Shown: positions 15,116 through 22,324 of the stretch, in pieces | Layout of the letters: each line of letters starts with the position of its first letter | Position numbering within the stretch: the first letter of the stretch is position 1 | Origin: a virus | Strand: one strand, 5' to 3' | Length of the DNA: 44,672 bases | IMG/VR virus record: IMGVR_UViG_3300044951_001417 | Coordinates: 1 to 44,672 of that record | Made by a program: the position numbers and the translations under genes | Notes under the pieces: model-generated | What the model was told of the DNA's origin: nothing | Databases searched by the model: none | The model's input: only the letters and a program-made list of their open reading frames with translations

Positions 15116-15240
15116 GTCACCGCCAGAATGATCCGCCGCGCGGCCCAGAAGTCGAACATGATTGCGAACAGCCAGTAGATCCACGAGAGATTCAGCTTGC
15201 CGCGGGTGATCCGCGAGCCGATAGCGAGGACGATGAACAT
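15112..15240 (-). CDS. 42-residue membrane protein
   Basis: Starts at ATG 15240 with GGAGG 7 nt upstream and a TGATG overlap with the gene before. Two hydrophobic patches, MFIVLAIGS at the N-terminus and IYWLFAIMFDFWAA in the middle, are separated by a basic RGK segment; it is probably a small inner-membrane protein. The function is unknown. The strong SD and overlaps at both ends make it a credible gene despite its size. Confidence 0.55.
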   Translation of the reverse strand: MFIVLAIGSRITRGKLNLSWIYWLFAIMFDFWAARRIILAVT

Positions 15241-15419
15241 CAGACCACCTCCACGTACAGGTCGACCCAGTCCGTCTTGAGGAGATCCCAGTTCACGCCG
15301 ATCACGCGGTACCGAACCTCTCCTCGGGTGAGGTACTCCCCTACCCGCGGGGCTGAGGGGAAGTGGCCGGTCCAGATGGACTCCCCGTCCAGAAAGACAC
15401 GCACCCACTGCTGGCTCAT
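15240..15419 (-). CDS. hypothetical small protein
   Basis: 59 residues from ATG 15419, overlapping the SEC-C gene stop as ATGA. It looks like a compact all-beta protein: [43 protein letters not shown], alternating hydrophobic strands with charged turns. This resembles the small beta-barrel early proteins of many phages but matches no family I can name. Coupled to neighbours on both sides. Confidence 0.55.
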   Translation of the reverse strand: MSQQWVRVFLDGESIWTGHFPSAPRVGEYLTRGEVRYRVIGVNWDLLKTDWVDLYVEVV

Positions 15420-15556
15420 GGCTTCCTCCCACAGCATCGCTTGAACTTCTTGCCGCTCCCGCACGGACACGGCTCATTCCGGCCGATCTTCGGGCCCCGG
15501 CGGACCGGGACCGTCTTCGGGTTCAGCTTGTGGAGCAGCTTGGTCAGTGCGTTCAC
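15416..15556 (-). CDS. SEC-C motif mini-protein
   Basis: 46 residues from GTG 15556 (GTGA overlap). The C-terminal half is a clean SEC-C zinc-binding motif: [18 protein letters not shown], with Cys pairs CxC and CC holding one zinc, as at the C-terminus of SecA. The N-terminal 20 residues are a basic helix. Because it contains little else, the protein is essentially a free SEC-C tag. In SecA this motif binds SecB and ribosomes, so a phage copy could target host translation or secretion factors; that role is inference. Confidence 0.7.
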   Translation of the reverse strand: MNALTKLLHKLNPKTVPVRRGPKIGRNEPCPCGSGKKFKRCCGRKP

Positions 15557-15690
15557 AGCGACAGCCCCCCACGGTTCCGAATCCGCTGCATCCAGAGGGT
15601 CAGGCCCACCAAGGAGAAGAAGACCAGCCCGATGGGGAGGACGGCCAAGAAGACGATGCCGTCCCAGATCACCCGGAGTGCGTGTCTCAT
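15553..15690 (-). CDS. small membrane protein, first gene after the early promoter
   Basis: 45 residues from ATG 15690, with GGAG 5 nt upstream. One long hydrophobic helix ([20 protein letters not shown], continuing VGLTLWM) is flanked by Arg-rich ends. It is the first gene downstream of the promoter and structured leader at 15691-15878, so its expression would be the one most directly controlled by that RNA. The stop overlaps the SEC-C gene. No homologue recognised. Confidence 0.55.
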   Translation of the reverse strand: MRHALRVIWDGIVFLAVLPIGLVFFSLVGLTLWMQRIRNRGGLSL

Positions 15691-15712
15691 GTTGCTCCGA
15701 TCGAGAAGAGAA

Positions 15713-15772
15713 GGGACCCGCTCGCGCCGTGAATGAGCACGGCTGGGGATGCGACTCACCTGAGCGGGTCCC
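15713..15772 (-). ncRNA. leader stem-loop II (11-bp stem with nested hairpin)
   Basis: A perfect 11-bp inverted repeat, gggacccgctc (15713-15723) and gagcgggtccc (15762-15772), encloses a second perfect hairpin gccgtg/cacggc (15726-15743). On the minus-strand RNA the long stem is followed by TTCTCTTCTC, a pyrimidine-rich but not pure U tract, and then by the SD of the first gene. It could be an attenuator/terminator or a regulatory domain. No known riboswitch is recognised. Confidence 0.55.
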
Positions 15773-15782
15773 GAGTTGGGAA

Positions 15783-15839
15783 GGTCGAGGTCCGCGAGAT
15801 CTCCAGTTGCCCCTTACCAGAGAGCCGTAACCCTCGACC
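15783..15839 (-). ncRNA. leader stem-loop I at the predicted 5' end of the early transcript
   Basis: A perfect 8-bp closing stem (cctcgacc 15832-15839 with ggtcgagg 15783-15790) surrounds about 41 nt that can form an inner UCUCU/GGAGA stem around GGTAAGGGGCAACU. It begins within a few bases of the transcription start expected from the promoter just upstream, so the RNA folds from its first bases. Together with stem-loop II it fills most of the 150-nt leader. The D-arm-like TGGTAAGG sequence is not part of a complete tRNA. Confidence 0.5.
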
Positions 15840-15848
15840 CGAGACAAG

Positions 15849-15878
15849 ATGTTACCACGAGTCAGGAAGTGGTGTCAA
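15849..15878 (-). promoter_or_regulatory. sigma70-like promoter for the early/replication operon
   Basis: On the minus strand a perfect -35 TTGACA (15878-15873) and a -10 TAACAT (15854-15849) are separated by 18 bp. The -35 overlaps the last codon of the metallophosphoesterase gene. Transcription would start near 15842 and run left through the structured leader into the replication operon. This is the best promoter match in the window. Confidence 0.7.
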
Positions 15879-17473
15879 GCACTTTCTTTTGCACGCCACG
15901 AGCCTGCATAGAGCGTGATGACGGCGCGCTTTCCGTTCTCGTAAGTCACGATGTGCGAATGGGTCCAGCTGCTCGGCCCGGTGTTGTAGCCCACGTCGAG
16001 CTTGGAGCTCGTGCCGGCCACGTACAGGCCGTCGAGGATCTGGGCGCTGTGGGAATGCCCGATGTTGGCCCTGCGGCCCATCCTACTGAGGGCCCCCGCG
16101 GATCCCCGGGTGCCATTTGGGCCCTCGTGGCCGTGCATCCCGCACTCGATGCCGCCGCTCTTGTCGCGGGCGATCACGAAGCTCTCGTCCGTCCTGAGGA
16201 AGCGGACGGCCTTGTCACAGCCTCGTGCCTGCAGCACCCACTCCAGCAGGTGGAAGGCCTTGTCGGCCTTCAGGAGTGATCGGTAGACAGCCAGCTGGCA
16301 CTCCAGAAAGACGATCGCGTTCGTAGGATCCAGCCTGTAGTCGGCCTCACGCAGCCAGCGCAGCAGGGCGTTGTCGTGGTTGCTCTGGACCACCACGACC
16401 TGTGAGTCCTTCCGCTGGATCTTGGCGACGATCTGCGCCGCCTCACACAGCTCCCGGTCGACGTTGTCCTCGCCCTTGAGGTATTTCAGGTAGTTCAGGT
16501 GGGGATTGCCCCGGTCGTGGTGGTTCCGGGCCCGAAAGTCGACAAGGTCGTGGAGGAAGGTGTGGGTGGGCGCCAGAACGTCCAGAAGCCCTCCCTTGCC
16601 CCACGTGAGCTCCGCCACCTCCGGGTCTACCTGTGCCGCGTGGACGTCCCCGAGGGTCACAGCGAGCACCCTGTGGCCTTTGGTGACCTTCCCGTCGCTC
16701 ACCTTCAGGTCGAGGTCGTAGAGCGTCCCGTCACTTGCCGAAGCGTTGAGCTGTCGGCAGTACCAGTGCCCTTTTGAGTCCACTTCGGCAAGCAGGGCGC
16801 CGTAGGTGTGGTGGAACTCCGCCCGCAGGCCGGCGCGCTTCTGGATGTAGTTCCGCTGGGTCACGGTGCCGGTCGTGTAGATCAGCTTGGTGCCCTCGGT
16901 CTTGCCCGAGGCGACGCTCTCCATCGCGATCTTGCAGTGAGGGAAAATCGCGCTCTTACGGCCCGTATAGGTCTCAAAGCCGGACAAAGGCCTCACTGCG
17001 GTCGGGCTGATGTTGGACTCGCCGCACCAGACGAGGCCCGGCGCGAGCTCCACCCGTTCGTCATTCACGAATGGCAGTATGGCCGGGTCATACCAGAGGT
17101 CCTCGGCGTCCTGCCCGGTCCCGGGCTTGGGCGGAGAGGCCCCATAGGCGGTCTGGTTGTAGGTGAATCGGGAGACCAGCAGCTCAGCCTCGAAGTGCTC
17201 GGCGAGCGCCCGGAGGTTGTGCCAGAACGGGAGGTGGAGCTTGGTGTTGTTCTGGGCGCACGTCAGGATGTAGCGGCGGACAGTGCCCTTCTTGGGCAGC
17301 TTGCGCTGTGTCTCCTTCAGCCCCTCCACCTCTCCCGATGGGATCAGGTGCCGTAGGGCCTTCTGGTAGTCGTTCAGTGTGCCGCGGGGGATCTTCAGCT
17401 CCCGAGAGACCGCACGCCAGCTGCCGAGCCGGAGGTAGGCCTGCAGGATCTCCTCATGTCTGTCGAAGGACAT
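15875..17473 (-). CDS. calcineurin-like metallophosphoesterase with N-terminal HTH, T5 A1-like
   Basis: 532 residues from ATG 17473, overlapping the small membrane protein gene by 20 nt. The first 45 residues contain a helix-turn-helix-like segment (SWRAVSRELKIPRGTLNDY, 18-36). A C-terminal metallophosphoesterase domain carries GDVH (275-278), HD at 308-309, SNHD (364-367), HGHEG (447-451) and GHSH (472-475), which supply the two-metal site seen in Mre11/SbcD-type nucleases. The layout recalls phage T5 protein A1, which directs host DNA breakdown and second-step DNA transfer; similar proteins in other phages are annotated as DNA transfer protein. The A1 link is family-level inference. Confidence 0.75.
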   Translation of the reverse strand: MSFDRHEEILQAYLRLGSWRAVSRELKIPRGTLNDYQKALRHLIPSGEVEGLKETQRKLPKKGTVRRYILTCAQNNTKLHLPFWHNLRALAEHFEAELLVSRFTYNQTAYGASPPKPGTGQDAEDLWYDPAILPFVNDERVELAPGLVWCGESNISPTAVRPLSGFETYTGRKSAIFPHCKIAMESVASGKTEGTKLIYTTGTVTQRNYIQKRAGLRAEFHHTYGALLAEVDSKGHWYCRQLNASASDGTLYDLDLKVSDGKVTKGHRVLAVTLGDVHAAQVDPEVAELTWGKGGLLDVLAPTHTFLHDLVDFRARNHHDRGNPHLNYLKYLKGEDNVDRELCEAAQIVAKIQRKDSQVVVVQSNHDNALLRWLREADYRLDPTNAIVFLECQLAVYRSLLKADKAFHLLEWVLQARGCDKAVRFLRTDESFVIARDKSGGIECGMHGHEGPNGTRGSAGALSRMGRRANIGHSHSAQILDGLYVAGTSSKLDVGYNTGPSSWTHSHIVTYENGKRAVITLYAGSWRAKESA

Positions 17474-17708
17474 ATTTCAACCCCAGCCAGAGGACTCCCA
17501 GAATACCGGCCACGAAGATGCCGACGAGGGTCAGCGTCCCCTTGGACCGGACTGCTTCGCTCGCCCGTCGCCAGTCACGCAGTGACTGGAAGTCACGCTG
17601 CATCTCGATCGGGTCGTGCGTGTCGATGCCCATGCTCGTGAGTGTTTCCTTGACGGTCTGCCGCACAATGTTGTCGATCTCTTCGCGGGAGAAGTGACAG
17701 TCGGTCAT
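17454..17708 (-). CDS. small C-tail-anchored membrane protein
   Basis: 84 residues from ATG 17708. The N-terminal 60 residues are helical and charged, containing MGIDTHDPIEMQRDFQSLRDW, a pattern found in a widespread phage family often located near lysis genes. The C-terminus is one transmembrane helix (LTLVGIFVAGILGVLWLGL) followed by a short basic tail. The topology suggests a cytoplasmic domain anchored in the inner membrane. A role with the holin/lysis module is possible, but no endolysin is visible nearby. The gene lies between a hairpin-containing gap and the metallophosphoesterase gene. Confidence 0.65.
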   Translation of the reverse strand: MTDCHFSREEIDNIVRQTVKETLTSMGIDTHDPIEMQRDFQSLRDWRRASEAVRSKGTLTLVGIFVAGILGVLWLGLKYVLRQT

Positions 17709-17722
17709 TAGGGCTCCTAGAG

Positions 17723-17742
17723 GGGGCAGGAGAGCCTGCCCC
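17723..17742 (-). other. GC-rich intergenic hairpin
   Basis: An 8-bp perfect stem, ggggcagg and cctgcccc, with a 4-nt loop, sits in the 46-bp gap between the 90-residue protein and the small membrane protein. CTCTAGGAG, with the next gene's SD, follows directly on the minus strand. Without a T tract it is more likely an RNA-stability or processing element than a strong terminator. Confidence 0.55.
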
Positions 17743-17754
17743 TTCCGTTCGAGG

Positions 17755-18027
17755 TCAGAACGACTGGATCCGGCCCTTCGTGGCCCAGCGGAGGCCCACC
17801 TTCAGGATCTGGTGCAGGCCGGTCGCGCTCGTCGAGACGGCAGCGCCGAACTGCATCCCCTGTCCGAGGTCACCCGTGGTCAGTGTTCCGACGATCGTGC
17901 CCAAGCCCGCGTTGACATACGGGATGGAGTTGTTCGGGATCCACTTCACGAGATGCTTCTCGACCAGACCGAGCCCCACCACGGGAGCCGCGGCTTTCAA
18001 GAGGTCGAGGAAGGATCCGAGCTCCAT
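17755..18027 (-). CDS. small hydrophobic glycine-rich protein, holin candidate
   Basis: 90 residues from ATG 18027, which shares a base with the stop of the repeat protein (TAATG). It contains a hydrophobic helix LKAAAPVVGLGLVEKHL and a Gly/Thr/Val-rich segment AGLGTIVGTLTTGDLGQGM with LHQILKVGLRW at the end. Two weak membrane-insertion regions are possible. Short, amphipathic, late-operon proteins of this type are sometimes holins or virion-associated, and no family match is certain. It lies directly after the tail genes, the usual place for lysis functions. Confidence 0.6.
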   Translation of the reverse strand: MELGSFLDLLKAAAPVVGLGLVEKHLVKWIPNNSIPYVNAGLGTIVGTLTTGDLGQGMQFGAAVSTSATGLHQILKVGLRWATKGRIQSF

Positions 18028-18473
18028 TACCCGCGCCTCAGATCGGCCAAGGCATTCGCGGCGCCCGACAGCAAGTCGAGGATCGCAGCGTCCTTGTCCG
18101 TCTGGAAGTCACCGGCGGCCACGAGAATGGCCGAGCCGAGGGTGGTGGCCGAGTTGATGTCGCTCACGTCGAGACCGTCCGAGACGGCGACGCCAGCACC
18201 GACCAGCGCGGCACCGACGGCCTGCACCTGCGCCTTGTCGTACGTGGCGCCCGGCAGCAGCTTCAGATCCGCGGCGAAGGAGGCCGCACCCGACAGCATG
18301 TCGAGGAAGGCCGCGTCCTTGTCGCTCTGGAACTCGTCCGCGGCGGACATCAGAGCTGAGCCGAGGGTGATGAAGCTGGCGACGTCCGGCGTCTGAAGCC
18401 CATCACTGACGGCCTGCACCGTCTTGACAGCCTCCACACCGAGATTCCGCGCCTGTTGCTTGTCGTAGGACAT
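18027..18473 (-). CDS. internally duplicated repeat protein
   Basis: 148 residues from ATG 18473, preceded by GGAGG. The protein is two copies of a 50-residue unit: residues 21-70 and 96-145 share 32 of 50 positions, including AVSDGL at the start, TLGSA in the middle, DKDAA, and LSGAA before a final ADL. Each unit looks like a helical hairpin rich in Ala, Asp and Ser. The connecting segment (71-95) is basic and short. No family is recognised. It follows the tail tip gene and a candidate promoter, and is coupled to the next gene by TAATG. It may be a structural or host-interaction protein. Confidence 0.7.
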   Translation of the reverse strand: MSYDKQQARNLGVEAVKTVQAVSDGLQTPDVASFITLGSALMSAADEFQSDKDAAFLDMLSGAASFAADLKLLPGATYDKAQVQAVGAALVGAGVAVSDGLDVSDINSATTLGSAILVAAGDFQTDKDAAILDLLSGAANALADLRRG

Positions 18474-18515
18474 GTTAAGCTCCTCCTAGTGAGGTTGGTG
18501 GTCCAGTTCAGTCTC

Positions 18516-18544
18516 AATCTACCCTACCTGCCGGACCTACGCAA
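18516..18544 (-). promoter_or_regulatory. candidate sigma70-like promoter before the repeat-protein gene
   Basis: On the minus strand TTGCGT (18544-18539) and TAGATT (18521-18516) are spaced by 17 bp, just at the end of the tail-tip gene. The -35 matches only three of six consensus bases and the -10 four of six, so this is weaker than the other two. Its place in the only gap between tail genes and the following small-gene cluster, and the optimal spacing, argue for it. Confidence 0.35.
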
Positions 18545-21521
18545 GCAGGACCCCGTAGCCGGTCTCCCCGGAGGGGCCGGCAACCGAAAAGAACTGATCG
18601 GCGGTCGGGACTTGGGTCACCTGCAGCCGGACGATGTCCCCCGACGTCAGCGCGAGCGTTCCGGTCGTGAGCCCAGCCGGGATGACGTCGACCGCGGTCC
18701 CGCCGTTCACGGTGGCTCGCAGCAGGCCGCTGCTGGGGAGCGCGCTCGCGGTGCTGAAGGTGTAGGTGCCGGTGTCCCCTGTGTAGGTCACAGCTGGGCT
18801 GAGAGAGGTCCCGACTCCCCCGTGGATCATGATCGCGGTCTGGAGGGAGCTCGCAATCGCGAAATCGTGGACGAGGGGGGTCCCCGAGATCGAGGCGCCC
18901 ACCTCGGCCGGCGTGTGCGAGGGGGTGACGGTCACGCGCGCGGTCGCGGGGATCGGATTCCCGGCCCCGAGTGCGACGATGATGTCATTCCGCAGGTGGT
19001 ACGCTGTGGGCGTCGTCGAACTCACGACACTCACCTGCGGCAACGCCACGGCGTCCCCGGCAGGGTCGAGGACCATGTCGAAGTCCATCGTGGGGGTGTC
19101 GGTGAGGTAGTCCGCATCCAGCGTGGTGTCAGCCGTCGGACTGTCCACACGCCACGCCCGCGGAGTGACTGCGAACTTCAAGGCCCGGCTGTCTTCACCT
19201 GAGCGGCCCGTCTCGGTTGCGTAGCCGATGTCCAAAGAGACCGCAGTCACGTCCGCGAAGATCCCATTCAGATGGGGGAACCGTGGGGGCAGCGGCTGGG
19301 CCCAGAGCTTCTCCATCGTGATGGGGATGATGGTGCTGTTGTATGCGGTCCCGTAGGTGTCAAACCCACGGTGCATCATGAAGACGTCGACCTCGTACTG
19401 GTTGTCCAGCTCCATCATGTAGTCGAGGTTCTTCTTGTTCCAGCGGCCCAACCAGCGACCGTCCGGCGCGTCGGGGATCATCCCCACATACCGGCCGATG
19501 AACCAGACCTTGGCACCGGCAGCGTGCTCGGCCTGTGTGGAAGTGAACAGACCGCGATAGACGTTCGCACAGATGTACGAGGTGAAGGGGTAAGCGCCCA
19601 CCGTGAAGGTCTCGAAGCCGATGTACTCATCGTCGATGCGGACAATGTGGAACAGGTTCTCGACCGAGAAGACGTCCCCGTTCTCGGAGCCCAGATCGAG
19701 CAGCACATCCACGTCGGTGTCGACGGTGAACGAGTTGGTGTCGTCAGGCCACCCACTGAGCCCGTACTTGGGCATGGTGGCATGCAGCAGGCCGCGGTGC
19801 ATCCAGTCACTCAGCAGTGTGGAGACACTGAGCTCACTCCGGACGTACGCCGCGGTCAGGGGGCGTGTGGTGCCGGACCGCAGGGCGACTTGGAAGTTGA
19901 TCGTGCCGTCGGTGGGCTGCCGAACGGCATAGAAGAGCCTCGCCTTGTAGTCGGTGTTGAGGTTGAAGTAGTTCCCGTCCGGAGCCAGCACGGCCATCTG
20001 GCGGGGGACCTCGAACACCATGACATCGTCCGCGTCCACCGCCGACACGACCGCCTCGCCGCCTTCCCAGATGGTGTCTTCAGGATCCCCGAACACTCCG
20101 GCGCCGGTGTTGAAAATGTCCTCCACGGCGGAGATGGTCACGACCCCATCCTCCAGCGTCCCGTGGTTGATCTCCCCCACACGGTAGACGATCTCGGAGA
20201 TGCCCAAACCGGCCCAGCTGAGCCGGAAAACAGAGCCGGGGCGAAGCAGGTACGCCGCGCGGTTTGCTTTCAGGGAGACGCGCGCCAGAGGGTAGGACAG
20301 GACGCGCAGATCACGCCACGCGAGGCTGTTCGCGAGCGCCGCATCCTTGACGCCGGGGTAGTAGACCTCGGAGGTGACCAGACCACCTTGGATCAGGTGA
20401 TTGCCCATGTCCTGTGCGACCGCGTACCTCTCCTTGAAGCGATACCCCGCTGATCCATCGGTGTAGCGGAGCTTCACCTGATTGGTGGTCTCCTCCCACG
20501 TCTGCCGGGAGAACTCGGTCAGCTCGATGATGTTGCTCTCGTCCAGCAGCAGCAGGTCCGCCGGGGTGTAGCCCTGTCGGTAGAGGTTGACCGACCACTG
20601 GCCGGCACCGCGGTCGTAGAAGAGCGCGCCGTCAATCTGGCGCGTGATCTCGTCGACGAGCTCGGACGCCGACATCTCACTGTCCAGCAGGAAGCTGAAC
20701 CCGTTCCCCTCTTCTGCCAGTTGGGCTGCTACGGCCCGGAAGTTGAGCAGGTCGATCTCCCCGACGGGGATCTTCAGCCCCCACGAGGTGTCGGTCATGA
20801 TCTCGTAGAGCACGTTCATGGGGTTCGCGTCCTGCCCGTTGACGAGCTCCGCACCCGAGTAGACGCCGGTGCTCAGGGACAGGCCGTCCGGGATGCGCTG
20901 CACGGTGAACGCCCACGGGGCGAGGCTCGGACTGGTGCCGATGTTCCCTCCCTCAAAGACCAAGTAGGACGTGCCCCTGTAGGCGACTCCCTCGGGCTGC
21001 TGGGCCAGCAGGTAGGAATTAGCCGCCTGATCCAGCTCACCACCGTAGAAGGTGCAGTACCCCTCAATGTCACCGGACCCGAACTCTCCTCCCAAAATCC
21101 CCGGCGGATTGTAGGTGCTCCCGTGGACGTAGAAGCGGGTGCCGGAGGCCCACGTCCCCGCGGTCAGGATCTTGTCGTTGATGGTGATCATCTTCAGAAC
21201 GCACCCGGGTCCGCGGCACAGGGCGAACTGAAGGCCCACGAAGAAGGTGTAGCCCGTCGTCAGGGTCACGTCGCTCGAAAACAGGCCTGTGTCGATCTTC
21301 GTGGTGATGGGATCGCGCCGGACCTGCCCGTACCACACAACATTCGCGCCCTTGATGATCACCAGACCCCACAACAGCGGGACCGCACGCCCTTCGGTGG
21401 CCGTCGGGAACGAGAACTCACCATCGCCCGGCGGACGGGCGTTCTCGACCTTGGGCTTCGGGCGCAGCAGCTCCGAAGCGATGAAGGTGCCGAGGAAGAT
21501 GATGAACGTCCACCAGATCAT
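18537..21521 (-). CDS. tail tip / central tail hub protein (J-like)
   Basis: A 994-residue protein starting at ATG 21521 (ATGA overlap). Early residues are hydrophobic (MIWWTFIIFLGTFIASELL), followed by a Pro-linked segment and FPTATEGRAVPLLWGLV, a hallmark of phage tail proteins in the J/gp15 hub family. The middle (about 250-450) has LVDEITRQIDGALFYDRGAGQWSV-type hub sequence, and the C-terminal third contains beta-rich domains likely exposed for host binding. These proteins close the tail tube and contact the receptor. The large size and position at the end of the tail operon fit. The start choice is fixed by the ATGA junction. Confidence 0.75.
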   Translation of the reverse strand: MIWWTFIIFLGTFIASELLRPKPKVENARPPGDGEFSFPTATEGRAVPLLWGLVIIKGANVVWYGQVRRDPITTKIDTGLFSSDVTLTTGYTFFVGLQFALCRGPGCVLKMITINDKILTAGTWASGTRFYVHGSTYNPPGILGGEFGSGDIEGYCTFYGGELDQAANSYLLAQQPEGVAYRGTSYLVFEGGNIGTSPSLAPWAFTVQRIPDGLSLSTGVYSGAELVNGQDANPMNVLYEIMTDTSWGLKIPVGEIDLLNFRAVAAQLAEEGNGFSFLLDSEMSASELVDEITRQIDGALFYDRGAGQWSVNLYRQGYTPADLLLLDESNIIELTEFSRQTWEETTNQVKLRYTDGSAGYRFKERYAVAQDMGNHLIQGGLVTSEVYYPGVKDAALANSLAWRDLRVLSYPLARVSLKANRAAYLLRPGSVFRLSWAGLGISEIVYRVGEINHGTLEDGVVTISAVEDIFNTGAGVFGDPEDTIWEGGEAVVSAVDADDVMVFEVPRQMAVLAPDGNYFNLNTDYKARLFYAVRQPTDGTINFQVALRSGTTRPLTAAYVRSELSVSTLLSDWMHRGLLHATMPKYGLSGWPDDTNSFTVDTDVDVLLDLGSENGDVFSVENLFHIVRIDDEYIGFETFTVGAYPFTSYICANVYRGLFTSTQAEHAAGAKVWFIGRYVGMIPDAPDGRWLGRWNKKNLDYMMELDNQYEVDVFMMHRGFDTYGTAYNSTIIPITMEKLWAQPLPPRFPHLNGIFADVTAVSLDIGYATETGRSGEDSRALKFAVTPRAWRVDSPTADTTLDADYLTDTPTMDFDMVLDPAGDAVALPQVSVVSSTTPTAYHLRNDIIVALGAGNPIPATARVTVTPSHTPAEVGASISGTPLVHDFAIASSLQTAIMIHGGVGTSLSPAVTYTGDTGTYTFSTASALPSSGLLRATVNGGTAVDVIPAGLTTGTLALTSGDIVRLQVTQVPTADQFFSVAGPSGETGYGVLLA

Positions 21522-22324
21522 TGTAGGCTCCCACCAAAGGGGTTGAGGATGGGCACGTAGGGGTAGCCCCCATAGTTGACGGCATTATTGAACTTGGAGA
21601 CGCAGACAGCGAGCGAGTGTGGGCACCCCGCGTAGACGCTCACCACCTGACCCACTGCGCCATCCCCGAAGTCCAGTGTGAGGGTAAGGACGTCGCCGGC
21701 CTGTCCGATGATGAGGCGGTAGTCCACGTCGTTCAGGCTGACGTAGCCCCCCAGAGCCCATCCGGCGCCCTTTGCAGCGAGCAGGCCCGGGACCGTGATC
21801 GTAGAGCCTGTGGCGACTGTGAGCTCGCCGACGTACTTGTGGTCCTCCTTGGAGACCCCACAGTCGCCGGTGTAGAGGACGTGATTGCAGACCCCCTGAT
21901 ACTTGAAGGAGGGGATCGTCTGGCTGAGCGTGGCCTCGGTGGTCAAGCAGGCAAGGGTGCAGACGGTCGCATTCTTGCGGAAGGCTGAGCTCACGACACG
22001 CCCTGACCAGACGTTGTAGAGCTCCGCATCGCCCCGGTGCGCACGGTAAATCGTGAGGAGGATGGGCTGACCGGGCACCATCCCCAAGAAACAGAGCGCG
22101 ATGGGGTCGTCTGCCGGGAGAGTGAGCTCCATGCTCCCCTTCCGGTCGCCGCTGCTGAGCGCGACGGCGGTGTGCGAGATGTTCCGCGGGAGAAAGACCC
22201 CAGCGGAGGACGTGAACTCGTCCTCCGCCGAGGTGTAGCGGTACACGTCGGTCCCCACCACGAAATGGTACAGCTCGACCGGGCGCCCGAGCTCAGTCGA
22301 CAGTTCCAAGGACCCGTAGGTCAT
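21518..22324 (-). CDS. tail protein, BR0599 / DUF2163-like
   Basis: 268 residues from ATG 22324 (ATGA overlap). The C-terminus has the family hallmark: CPHSLAVC then KFNNAVNYGGYPYVP near the end, resembling the C..sl..C...F.N..N..G.P.iP motif of phage BR0599-type tail proteins. Several cysteines (CTLACLTT, GVCNHVLYTGDC) mirror the metal-binding cysteines of the lambda gpL family, which carries an iron-sulfur cluster. The N-terminal half is a beta-rich tail domain. It functions in the tail tip next to the hub protein. Confidence in the family is good; the metal cluster is inferred. Confidence 0.8.
   Translation of the reverse strand: MTYGSLELSTELGRPVELYHFVVGTDVYRYTSAEDEFTSSAGVFLPRNISHTAVALSSGDRKGSMELTLPADDPIALCFLGMVPGQPILLTIYRAHRGDAELYNVWSGRVVSSAFRKNATVCTLACLTTEATLSQTIPSFKYQGVCNHVLYTGDCGVSKEDHKYVGELTVATGSTITVPGLLAAKGAGWALGGYVSLNDVDYRLIIGQAGDVLTLTLDFGDGAVGQVVSVYAGCPHSLAVCVSKFNNAVNYGGYPYVPILNPFGGSLQ

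Noticed and set aside
15783-15839. tRNA-like sequence (TGGTAAGG in a closed stem)
   Set aside because: There is no anticodon arm, no TTCGA loop and no 7-bp acceptor with CCA; it is better described as leader stem-loop I.
17454-18027. Lysis cassette (holin plus endolysin)
   Set aside because: Two small membrane-type proteins are present, but no lysozyme, amidase, peptidase or spanin motif was found nearby; only holin-candidate wording is justified.
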